DNA from: Candidatus Solibacter sp.
Lineage (GTDB): Bacteria > Acidobacteriota > Terriglobia > Bryobacterales > Bryobacteraceae
Assembly: GCA_026394025.1 (NCBI GenBank)
Contig: JAPKZC010001151.1
Location: 1 to 9,574, forward strand
Direction of reading: 5' to 3'
DNA: 9,574 bases
Below the pieces are notes generated by a model. The model ran no database searches. It had not been told where the DNA came from and was given only the letters and a program-made list of their open reading frames with translations. A program made the translations under genes and the position numbers. Positions 1 through 5,617 of the stretch are shown here, one piece after another (position 1 is the first letter of the stretch; each line of letters starts with the position of its first letter).

Positions 1-649
1 TCAAGGTGGAAGCGATCACCCCCGAAGGCGCCAGAAACAGAAACTCGCTGGTGGTGGCCGCTTTCAGGCGCTGCGCCATAATTGCGTCCACCCGTTCGCC
101 CGCCACCAGCACATTCAACAGATCCTGTCCGCCCCCCGACTGTACATAAACCGGCGTCACCGAGAGGTTGTACAGTTCGCCCGCCTCCAGAAAGAAGCCC
201 GACGATTGCAGCGGGAATCGCGCTTCGGCGGACTGCACCAACTCCAGATCCCTGCGCAACGACGGCGACGTCACCCCGCCCAGCGACGCAATCACCCTGC
301 CCCGCGGGTCGGTCACCAGGAACAGTCCCGCCGACGTGGAGATCCGCGACCACAACTCGCTCGCGCTATCGCGGATGGTGGCCTGGTCGCGAGTGCCGAA
401 TGCCGCCCGCACATCCGACATGCTGGCCAGCAGGCGGCTCACCGAGTTCAGCAGTTCGGTGCGCGCATCCCACAGCGAAGCGTAGGCGTGAAAGCTGCCC
501 TGCACCTCCGCCCCCAGGCTATCCGACATGCTCTTGGTGATATTGCGCAGCACAAGTTGCCCGGCGATGGCGAACAAGACCGTGATCGCCACAGACGTGG
601 AGAGCATGATCTTGGTCAGCAGCGAGAGGCGCGAGAATCGCCATCTCAT
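1..649 (-). CDS. Membrane sensor protein, double-Cache-like periplasmic domain (partial, C-terminus off the left edge)
   Basis: The first 216 codons of a gene that continues beyond base 1 are visible. A short basic N-terminus (MRWRFSR) precedes one membrane helix at about residues 13-35. A periplasmic sensor region follows, helical to about residue 105, with two similar strand-turn-strand hairpins: LFLVTDPRGRVIASLGG (109-125) and EFLFLAPSGVIASTL (202-216). Paired hairpins of this kind fit a double Cache domain (dCache_3-like), a ligand-binding module of sensor kinases, cyclases and chemoreceptors. The output domain lies outside the window. With two response regulators at the head of the cluster, a HAMP/histidine kinase is the best guess, but a diguanylate cyclase is possible. 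The ATG at 649 overlaps the upstream cupredoxin gene's TGA (ATGA), so translation is probably coupled. I see no strong ribosome-binding site of its own. Confidence 0.75.
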   Translation of the reverse strand, partial: MRWRFSRLSLLTKIMLSTSVAITVLFAIAGQLVLRNITKSMSDSLGAEVQGSFHAYASLWDARTELLNSVSRLLASMSDVRAAFGTRDQATIRDSASELWSRISTSAGLFLVTDPRGRVIASLGGVTSPSLRRDLELVQSAEARFPLQSSGFFLEAGELYNLSVTPVYVQSGGGQDLLNVLVAGERVDAIMAQRLKAATTSEFLFLAPSGVIASTL

Positions 650-1356
650 TTCTTGGGCGCTCCCGGATAGGTACCGTCGTTGGCCACCGGCGGATAGTCC
701 TGGCCGAACTTGTTGAGATGCGGGGCCGGGATGAAACCGGTCTCCGAAATTGAGATCAGCGGCAGCACCAGTCCGCTCTCCGGCACCGTGATGCGGCGTT
801 CCAGAAATTTCAAGTTCTCGGGCAGCGCGCGCTCGTGAAACATGCGCAACTGGTATTCTCCCGGCGGCACTCCGTTGATGGTGTACTTCCCGCTCGCCTG
901 GGTCACCGCGTACCACGGGGTGTTCAACACCGCGATGATGGCACTCATAGTGGCGTGAATGTTGCAGAAGACGCGGACGATGCCGGCATGCCGGAACGTC
1001 ACGCTCTTCGAGGTGCGCGGCGCATACAGGCCGACATCGAACGGCTGGCCGCTGAAATTCGAAAAGGCGTTATGGAAAATCAGATCGAGATTCGGCAGAT
1101 CCACCGTGCTGCCGAGAGAGATCGCCAGCACATGCGGTTGGAATAGCTTGTCCTTCTGCTGCATTTCCACGCGCTTGGGCGGCAGGGGAGGCACGGCGCG
1201 GTCCATGGGCTCCAGCCACAGCACCACACCTGCGTAGTCCTTGTGTTTGCGCACCGCGAGATTCTTGGAATTAGTCAGTTCCACCTCGCCCGTGACGAGT
1301 GCGCCGAGCGCCACTCCAAGGCTCACGCTAGAACAGATAAGCCAGCGCCAGATCAT
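646..1356 (-). CDS. Exported cupredoxin-type copper protein ('methylamine utilization protein'-like)
   Basis: A 236-residue protein with an N-terminal hydrophobic stretch (residues 4-23) that reads as a signal peptide or membrane anchor, so it should work in the periplasm. The central part has the plastocyanin-like ligand pattern of a type 1 copper site: His95 in LIFHNAFS, then Cys131, His134 and Met137 in VFCNIHATM (C-x2-H-x2-M). After this a small beta domain with GKYTINGVPPGEYQLRMFHE (156-175) resembles carboxypeptidase-regulatory (transthyretin-like) folds. Relatives are often named methylamine utilization protein, but no methylamine dehydrogenase gene is seen here, so that name should not be taken as function. 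A role in copper binding, electron transfer or redox sensing for the adjacent sensor is inferred. The start overlaps the porin gene by 29 bp. A GGAG lies about 18 bases upstream, too far for a classic Shine-Dalgarno, so reinitiation after the porin stop is plausible. Confidence 0.8.
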   Translation of the reverse strand: MIWRWLICSSVSLGVALGALVTGEVELTNSKNLAVRKHKDYAGVVLWLEPMDRAVPPLPPKRVEMQQKDKLFQPHVLAISLGSTVDLPNLDLIFHNAFSNFSGQPFDVGLYAPRTSKSVTFRHAGIVRVFCNIHATMSAIIAVLNTPWYAVTQASGKYTINGVPPGEYQLRMFHERALPENLKFLERRITVPESGLVLPLISISETGFIPAPHLNKFGQDYPPVANDGTYPGAPKK

Positions 1357-2638
1357 AGTGATTGTTGATTCGCACTCCGTGCCCCAGATACATAGTCCGC
1401 AACTGCGAGGCTTCGAGGCCCATCAGGACATTCGGCGCCACGCGGAAGTAGGCATTGCCGCCGAATAGCAGGTTCTTGCCGATGGAGCCCGCCACCAGAT
1501 CGTGGTTGGCATCGTCCACCTGCCCGGTGAAGAGATGGAAATCGAGGCGCGGCAGCGTGTGCAGCGTCACTTGTCCCCATCCGCCCCGGCTCGCCACTGC
1601 ATGTCCGCTGCCCTTTGTGATGGCGAACCCTTGGCGGGTCCCGCTGCCCAGGTGAGCCACGTTCTTTCCGGCATAGAATACTCCGCTGAACTCCACCGCC
1701 TTCCAAGGATTGAAAAACCCGTCCATCGCGAAGAGATTGGAGGGTATCGACTGGCCGCCCGCATGCGTCGTGCTGGCGTGGAATCCCGCCGCGACCTCCA
1801 TCCGTCGCTGGTCGTCCAACTTGTGATGGAAGTTGACCCGGCCTTCCGCCGCTGGACGCACAGATTCCGTCACCGCGACGCCTGTGTACGGGCCGATCTC
1901 GCGCGTCTGGACAGCACCCAGTTGCGCCCGCAACCCGCTGGACGCGCCCAGGCGGACCTCCTGTTCGAAGCGCACCTGCGGCAGCCAGAACCACAGATTT
2001 CCCGCGCCGGTGAGCGGAGAAAGCCCCACCTGCGCCAGCGAACTCGGCTCGCGCGGGTTAAAAATGGGCTTCTCCAGGCCGGCAATCACGCTGCGATTCG
2101 GCCACGCGATTTCGAGCGAGGCAGTGCGGATGCGCATCGCGGAGTTGGTCCCCGCAGCGGCAAAAAAGTCCATGTACACAGACCCGTTTACCTTGCCGCC
2201 CCAGATGGCCCGCGGCCCACTGAACTCCAGGCCCACGATGGTCTGGCGTACGGTCGCCCCGGAGTGCCCCACGCCGGTCGCGGCGGCCGTCACCGGGTAG
2301 TCCGACCCACCGCTCTGCTTCGAGTTCAGGAACGCGTTGAACAGCGCCATGCCCGCCAGCCGGATGGGAAACCTCTGCGACGCCTCCACTTTGGTCTGCG
2401 CCTGCTCTGCGATGCGCTGCTGCTGGATGTCGAGCCGTTCCTCCACCGTGGGTGGCGGCGGCGCGCCCGTTCCCAACTGCGCCTGCAACGCGCGTACCTG
2501 CTCGGAGAGCGCGCGGTTCTCCTGTTCCAGCCGCTCCAGCCGCTCCAGGATTCCGGCCAGGTCCGGGGCCGTCTGCGCGCACAATGTAACCGGCGCTAAC
2601 CACAGCGCAAGGCAAACAAAACTAGTGCGTCCTGCCAT
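1328..2638 (-). CDS. Outer-membrane porin with N-terminal coiled coil (DcaP-like)
   Basis: A 436-residue exported protein. Residues 1-22 (MAGRTSFVCLALWLAPVTLC, then AQ) form a signal peptide. A coiled coil follows, with hydrophobic a/d positions at 30, 34, 37, 44, 48, 51 and 55 and an Asn at 41. Next come a Pro/Gly linker (57-64), a second charged helix (65-88), and alternating aromatic/polar strands to the C-terminus, which ends YLF. A terminal Phe is the usual outer-membrane assembly signal. This layout matches trimeric DcaP-like porins, whose coiled coil reaches into the periplasm; the substrate is unknown. The open frame runs upstream to 2719, but the Met at 2638 was chosen because the signal peptide begins there and GGAG lies about 10 bases before it. 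That start lies inside the upstream receiver gene (17 bp overlap). The 3' end overlaps the cupredoxin gene. Confidence 0.8.
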   Translation of the reverse strand: MAGRTSFVCLALWLAPVTLCAQTAPDLAGILERLERLEQENRALSEQVRALQAQLGTGAPPPPTVEERLDIQQQRIAEQAQTKVEASQRFPIRLAGMALFNAFLNSKQSGGSDYPVTAAATGVGHSGATVRQTIVGLEFSGPRAIWGGKVNGSVYMDFFAAAGTNSAMRIRTASLEIAWPNRSVIAGLEKPIFNPREPSSLAQVGLSPLTGAGNLWFWLPQVRFEQEVRLGASSGLRAQLGAVQTREIGPYTGVAVTESVRPAAEGRVNFHHKLDDQRRMEVAAGFHASTTHAGGQSIPSNLFAMDGFFNPWKAVEFSGVFYAGKNVAHLGSGTRQGFAITKGSGHAVASRGGWGQVTLHTLPRLDFHLFTGQVDDANHDLVAGSIGKNLLFGGNAYFRVAPNVLMGLEASQLRTMYLGHGVRINNHYDLALAYLF

Positions 2639-3005
2639 CGAGAAGTTGCTCCAGTTTCCGGCGCACCAACGCCGGCGAAAACGGTTTCGGGAAAAACGCC
2701 GCCACTCCCAACGCCGCAATCCGCTCCGGAGTTGCCGGGTCGGTATCGGCGCTCACTACGATGATAGGCATACACGAGAGCCTCTGGTCCGCCCGCACCC
2801 GCCGGATCAGTTCGTACCCATCCATGCGGGGCATATTCAGGTCGGTGACCATCACCCGTACCGCCCCTGAGCCGCCATCGAGTATGCGCAACGCTTCCGC
2901 AGCCGACGGAGCCATCAGCACATTCACGCCGGGAATTCCGAGAAACGCGATCTCCAGCATCGCCGCGCTATTTTCGGAGTCCTCGACAATCAGGACAGCA
3001 GGCAT
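2622..3005 (-). CDS. Stand-alone CheY-like response regulator (receiver domain only)
   Basis: A 127-residue single receiver domain with no output domain. The conserved set is complete: acidic pair Glu8-Asp9 (VLIVEDSENS), phosphorylation site Asp55 (VTDLNMPRMDG), Ser85 switch (IIVVSADTD) and Lys107 (FFPKPFS). Such proteins carry phosphate between partners or act by protein contact. The frame is open upstream to 3206, inside the neighbouring regulator gene. Met at 3005 was chosen because GGAGG sits 11 bases before it and the receiver fold starts there. An alternative ATG at 3023 would add six residues but has no good ribosome-binding site. It lies 62 bp downstream of the OmpR-type gene and overlaps the porin gene by 17 bp, so the three are probably cotranscribed. 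Confidence 0.88.
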   Translation of the reverse strand: MPAVLIVEDSENSAAMLEIAFLGIPGVNVLMAPSAAEALRILDGGSGAVRVMVTDLNMPRMDGYELIRRVRADQRLSCMPIIVVSADTDPATPERIAALGVAAFFPKPFSPALVRRKLEQLLDGRTH

Positions 3006-3067
3006 CCTGCTATTGTCCTCCATCCTGGACGGCGCGGACCCGCTCGGGTAGCGAATAACCTGTAAAT

Positions 3068-3742
3068 TCACGGCACGAAGCGGTAGCCAACTCCATGTAA
3101 GGTGAGGAAATGCCGCGGCGAGTTGCAATCCGGCTCCAGTTTTTGCCGCAACTTCACCACGTGCGCATCCACCGTCCGCGTGTTGGGGAAAAACTCGTAG
3201 CCCCAAACCGAGTTCAGAATCATGTCGCGGGTCAGCGGACGGTCGGGATTGTGCAGGAAATAACTTAGTAGATTGTATTCCGCCGGCGTCAGCTTGAGAT
3301 CCTCGCCCTTGCGCTTCACGATCCGGCGTTCGAAATCCACCTCGACGTCGGAGAAGTGGATCACCTTGCGGGCGTCGCTGGAAGCTCGCCGCAGCACGGC
3401 GCGGATGCGCGCCATCAGTTCGCGCGTGCCGAACGGCTTCACCACGTAATCGTCGGCGCCGATTTCGAGCAGCAGCACCTTGTCGATTTCATCGCCCATT
3501 GCGCTCAGCACGATAATCGGGGTGGCCACGCGCGCGGCCCGCAACTGCTTGCAGATCTCCGTGCCGCTCATCCGCGGCAAGCGCAAATCCACCAGCACCA
3601 AGTCTGGCTTCAGCGAAAGGGCCATCTCGAAGCCTTCGCGCCCGTCGCCGGCCTGCACCGCGCGAAAGCCTTCCTGTTCCAACATCACCCCAATCGTATC
3701 GCGCAGGTTTTCATCGTCGTCGATTACGAGAATGGTCTGCAT
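3068..3742 (-). CDS. OmpR/PhoB-family DNA-binding response regulator
   Basis: A 224-residue two-domain regulator. The receiver domain (1-117) has the acidic cluster Asp8-Asp10 (VIDDDENL), phospho-acceptor Asp52 (LVDLRLPRMSG), Ser80 (VLSAMGD) and Lys102 (VVKPFG). The winged-helix DNA-binding domain (about 128-224) has LTPAEYNLLSYFLHN, a recognition-helix region RTVDAHVVKLRQKLE and the closing wing HGVGYRF. Length and layout are normal for KdpE/PhoB-type proteins. The frame is open to 3781, but Met at 3742 is preferred because AGGAG lies 8 bases upstream and the receiver begins directly after it. It is the first gene of the minus-strand cluster. The likely phosphate donor is the sensor at the far end if that proves to be a kinase, which cannot be seen here. 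Confidence 0.92.
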   Translation of the reverse strand: MQTILVIDDDENLRDTIGVMLEQEGFRAVQAGDGREGFEMALSLKPDLVLVDLRLPRMSGTEICKQLRAARVATPIIVLSAMGDEIDKVLLLEIGADDYVVKPFGTRELMARIRAVLRRASSDARKVIHFSDVEVDFERRIVKRKGEDLKLTPAEYNLLSYFLHNPDRPLTRDMILNSVWGYEFFPNTRTVDAHVVKLRQKLEPDCNSPRHFLTLHGVGYRFVP

Positions 3743-3750
3743 TGTGGGCA

Positions 3751-3762
3751 CTCCTGATTGTA
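3751..3762 (-). promoter_or_regulatory. Ribosome-binding site and -10-like box before the OmpR-type gene
   Basis: Reading the minus strand, TACAAT (3762-3757) is followed by one base and then AGGAG (3755-3751), 8 bases before the ATG at 3742. AGGAG is a good Shine-Dalgarno sequence and decides the start. TACAAT matches the sigma-70 -10 consensus at 5 of 6 positions, but no convincing -35 sits 16-18 bases upstream. A transcript from this box would begin at or past the AGGAG, so the two signals do not fit together easily. The ribosome-binding site is the safer reading. Confidence 0.45.
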
Positions 3763-3837
3763 TCCGATCCCGCCGCGGCACCGACCAGAGCGTGGACGCC
3801 GCCCGCCTGGAACGTAGACTTGTGGCTCACTGTCGGA

Positions 3838-4329
3838 ATGATGGCACTGCGTCATGATGACGACAAAGAGCCAACAACGAACCTCGAAATCCGAGGGCCC
3901 GAGTTGGAACGTCGTATGCGGGAAGGCATGCAAAGCGGCCGCTTCCACGCGGTGGACGATCTTCTCACGAAAGCTCCCGAAGCTCTCTCCGAGAAAGAGG
4001 CGTCCAGCAAGACGCTCCGAGGTGAGGGTGCATTCGACTCTGGAAGAGCCGCCCGAGCCGTGCGGCAGGCGGGTGCGGTCCGCGTTCGCCCGGTGTTGTC
4101 CCGCTGGGGCGCGCAGCATTTCAGCACAATACCGCTCCTCTTGCCGGGGGTGCAGCGACGGGCTCCCGCGGGTTTCGCCTTACAATATGAAGGTGCCGTT
4201 TCACCAGCCGCGAGCTTGCGCACCTGGGGCATAGGTGCTGATGCATGTCCCCCTCTTTGTGGGTCTGGTGTTTTTGTCCTTGGCCGGGCGCCACGGGGGC
4301 CCATGCAGACCGGCCTGATCATGAGTTAG
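3838..4329 (+). CDS. ParD-like antitoxin relic with an unrelated C-terminal tail
   Basis: The reading frame encodes 163 residues, but only about residues 15-60 look like a known protein. NLEIRGPELERRMREGMQSG (15-34) followed by RFHAVDDLLTKAPEALSEKE (35-54) fits the ParD/ribbon-helix-helix antitoxin pattern: basic helix, SGRF turn, VDDLL, then a helix ending in SEKE. Beyond about base 4030 there is no recognisable antitoxin C-terminus. The frame runs through the left copy of a repeat (4135-4202) whose other copy is a promoter region, so the tail is unlikely to be ancestral. Pro47 falls where an Ala-Leu helix is usual (KAPEAL), another sign of decay. No toxin gene adjoins it and there is no clear ribosome-binding site. 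ATG codons at 3838 and 3841 are equally possible starts. It may be an orphan antitoxin or a decayed gene. Confidence 0.4.
   Translation: MMALRHDDDKEPTTNLEIRGPELERRMREGMQSGRFHAVDDLLTKAPEALSEKEASSKTLRGEGAFDSGRAARAVRQAGAVRVRPVLSRWGAQHFSTIPLLLPGVQRRAPAGFALQYEGAVSPAASLRTWGIGADACPPLCGSGVFVLGRAPRGPMQTGLIMS
4135..4202 (+). repeat. Left copy of imperfect direct repeat (promoter-like block)
   Basis: This stretch is similar to 5256-5321. Both begin CTCCTCTTGCC, share GGGCTCCCGCGGGTTTC, then have CCTTACAATAT and end with GCCGTTTC. The differences are a few substitutions and small indels between the first and second blocks and around the start codon. In the right copy GCCGTTTC is codons 1-4 of the Rieske gene, with ATG just before. 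In this copy the corresponding triplet is GTG at 4193 and the following sequence no longer encodes a Rieske protein. It therefore looks like a duplicated promoter and start region, or one copy of a dispersed element. The palindrome CCCGCGGG sits in its centre. Confidence 0.7.
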
Positions 4330-4339
4330 ACGGCGAAAC

Positions 4340-4345
4340 AGGAGG
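4340..4345 (+). promoter_or_regulatory. Strong Shine-Dalgarno for the GTG-start gene
   Basis: AGGAGG at 4340-4345 lies 6 bases before the GTG at 4352. It is the best ribosome-binding site in the window and settles the non-ATG start of the downstream gene. Confidence 0.8.
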
Positions 4346-4351
4346 TTCTCC

Positions 4352-5179
4352 GTGAAGAGTATCGTCACATATCTCGCGCCGATTGTGGCCTTCTCGGCAA
4401 CGTTCATCGGACTGTTGGGGCCCAGCCGCGCGCCGGACAAAACGGGGCTACGGGCGATCACGCCCTTCGGCTGGGCGGCCTGCGCTCTCGCAGCAATCAG
4501 CCTATGTGTCGCGGTGTACCTGCTTCGCTCACGAGAAGTCGAGCTAGAGGCGGGGCGAGTTGCGCAGCAGCGAATGCGCGCGGTTGTGAGCGGTGAGATC
4601 TGGGACGGACTGAAGCTGCTTCGCGATGTGCTTCGCTACGCGGCGCTGATGCCTTACACAACCACACCAGTGACAGGAACGGGAGCACCCGAGGAGATTC
4701 CGTACGTGAAGTATCGCGAATCGCGCAGGGCGTCCGACATCGACCTTCACTCGAAGGAAGTCATTGGAGTTCTCGATCGTCTGTATTTGTCTCCGGCCTC
4801 GAAGTTAACGTCACCGTTCATTCCGAGTGCCGTTCCATTCGGTACGAGCGTGGCACGGCCTTCCTTCGCCGTGATCGTCGACGAGTCAACGGCAGCGGCT
4901 AAGATGATCGAGACTGCCGTGCAGAAGTACGCCGCGGTCGCACTCACTCCGGAGACAATTGAAGCAGCAAGCGAATTGATCAGGTCCCCGTTTCTGAAGC
5001 ATCTCATGAACCTGCGCGAGAGTTGGAAAAACCGATCTGAGATGGAAGACTCGGCGTCCGCACGGACTCTGAATTTTCGCTTCCTTAATAGCGGGTTGAC
5101 GGGTGGAAATACGGCACAGTATGTCGAGTTGATCTCGCGGATCGATCGATTATCGGCGAAACTCGAGGCACAGAAATAG
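4352..5179 (+). CDS. Protein of unknown function with two N-terminal membrane helices
   Basis: I do not recognise a named family for this 275-residue protein. Two hydrophobic helices lie at about 6-23 and 39-58, joined by a short loop (GPSRAPDKTGLRAITPFG). The second is followed by a charged helix (60-76). The remaining 200 residues are soluble, mostly helical and without catalytic motifs or Cys clusters; a shortage of positive charge in the loop suggests the C-terminal part is cytoplasmic. Similar two-helix N-termini occur on assorted accessory proteins, including some pentapeptide-repeat proteins. GTG at 4352 is a secure start because of AGGAGG 6 bases upstream. GC is lower than in neighbours: 31 of 60 bases at 4741-4800 and 32 of 60 at 5041-5100, against 39 of 60 in mutM. 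With the flanking direct repeats this suggests acquisition from elsewhere. It forms no operon with the Rieske gene, 132 bp downstream. Confidence 0.75.
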   Translation: MKSIVTYLAPIVAFSATFIGLLGPSRAPDKTGLRAITPFGWAACALAAISLCVAVYLLRSREVELEAGRVAQQRMRAVVSGEIWDGLKLLRDVLRYAALMPYTTTPVTGTGAPEEIPYVKYRESRRASDIDLHSKEVIGVLDRLYLSPASKLTSPFIPSAVPFGTSVARPSFAVIVDESTAAAKMIETAVQKYAAVALTPETIEAASELIRSPFLKHLMNLRESWKNRSEMEDSASARTLNFRFLNSGLTGGNTAQYVELISRIDRLSAKLEAQK

Positions 5180-5255
5180 ACGAAATCGCGAGGGGGGTCG
5201 GCATTAATGCGTCCAATCGTCATCGGCGCGTAGCCCGCCAGCTTCATTGGCGCCT
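5180..5255. other. Intergenic stretch with a perfect 10-bp palindrome
   Basis: This is the gap between the two-helix membrane protein gene and the right repeat. It holds the perfect palindrome GCATTAATGC at 5201-5210. No gene is convincing on the plus strand. On the minus strand an ATG at 5247 has a Shine-Dalgarno-like AAGAGGAG before it, discussed as a finding. No T-rich intrinsic terminator follows the stop at 5179. Confidence 0.4.
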
Positions 5256-5321
5256 CTCCTCTTGCCAGGCATGCGGCGGGCTCCCGCGGGTTTCACCTTA
5301 CAATATAGAAGATGCCGTTTC
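5256..5321 (+). repeat. Right copy of imperfect direct repeat, overlapping the Rieske promoter and start
   Basis: Partner of 4135-4202, with the same block order: CTCCTCTTGCC, then GGGCTCCCGCGGGTTTC, then CCTTACAATAT, then GCCGTTTC. The two copies are about 1.12 kb apart and bracket the lower-GC gene at 4352-5179. This copy is functional in context, because its end is the start of the intact Rieske gene at 5312. Confidence 0.7.
5283..5304 (+). promoter_or_regulatory. Candidate promoter/operator of the Rieske-mutM group
   Basis: TACAAT at 5299-5304 matches the -10 consensus at 5 of 6 positions and lies 7 bases before the ATG at 5312. The perfect palindrome CCCGCGGG (5283-5290) ends 8 bases upstream of it, in the spacer and -35 region where a repressor or activator could sit. 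No -35 hexamer is recognisable. There is no Shine-Dalgarno, and the predicted transcription start falls at or next to the ATG, so a leaderless message is possible. Both elements are kept in the left repeat copy. Confidence 0.45.
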
Positions 5322-5617
5322 TCAAAGTGGGCACGCTCGGGCAACTGCCCCCGGATTCCGTCATGGAGGTGATGGTGGGCGATCAGCCCTATGCCGTGTG
5401 CCATGCCGGCGGGGCCATCCGCGCACTTAGCGGGGTGTGCATCCATCGCGGGGGACCGCTCGGCCAGGGACAGATCCACGATGGCTGCGTGGTCTGCCCC
5501 TACCACCTCTGGGAATTCGATTGCGCTACCGGCGAGTACGATTACGACCCCACCAAACGCGTGCCCACTTTTGAAGTCAAAGTGGAAGGCGAAGACATCT
5601 ACATACAGGTTTCCTAA
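5312..5617 (+). CDS. Small Rieske-type [2Fe-2S] protein
   Basis: A 101-residue soluble protein formed almost wholly by one Rieske domain. Both cluster-binding boxes are intact: Cys43-x-His45 (GVCIHRGGPLGQG) and Cys62-x2-His65 (VCPYHLWEFD). There is no signal peptide or membrane helix, so it is cytoplasmic and not a bc-complex subunit. Proteins of this size serve as ferredoxins for ring-hydroxylating dioxygenases or as NirD-like subunits, but no oxygenase, reductase or nirB neighbour is present, so the partner is unknown. The ATG at 5312 has no Shine-Dalgarno and sits 7 bases after TACAAT. The TAA at 5615-5617 is followed directly by the GTG of mutM, so the two are almost certainly cotranscribed. 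Confidence 0.92.
   Translation: MPFLKVGTLGQLPPDSVMEVMVGDQPYAVCHAGGAIRALSGVCIHRGGPLGQGQIHDGCVVCPYHLWEFDCATGEYDYDPTKRVPTFEVKVEGEDIYIQVS

Noticed and set aside
82..670. Several overlapping plus-strand open frames at the left edge
   Set aside because: Antisense to the sensor gene, whose membrane helix and Cache-like hairpins are coherent in one minus-strand frame.
1502..2599. 365-codon plus-strand open frame antisense to the porin gene
   Set aside because: Low-complexity Arg/His/Pro-rich translation with no motif; it mirrors a convincing signal-peptide porin on the other strand. Typical shadow frame in GC-rich DNA.
3038..3049. Inverted repeat ACCCG-CT-CGGGT in the gap between the two response-regulator genes
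   Set aside because: Two-base loop and no T-run; not enough to call a terminator or operator, and the genes look cotranscribed.
3852..4322. 156-codon minus-strand open frame over the accessory patch
   Set aside because: No recognisable domain; it spans a non-coding repeat and opposes the ParD-like pattern on the plus strand.
5201..5210. Palindrome GCATTAATGC as an insertion or attachment site
   Set aside because: A single 10-bp palindrome without a second copy or integrase; recorded only as part of the intergenic stretch.
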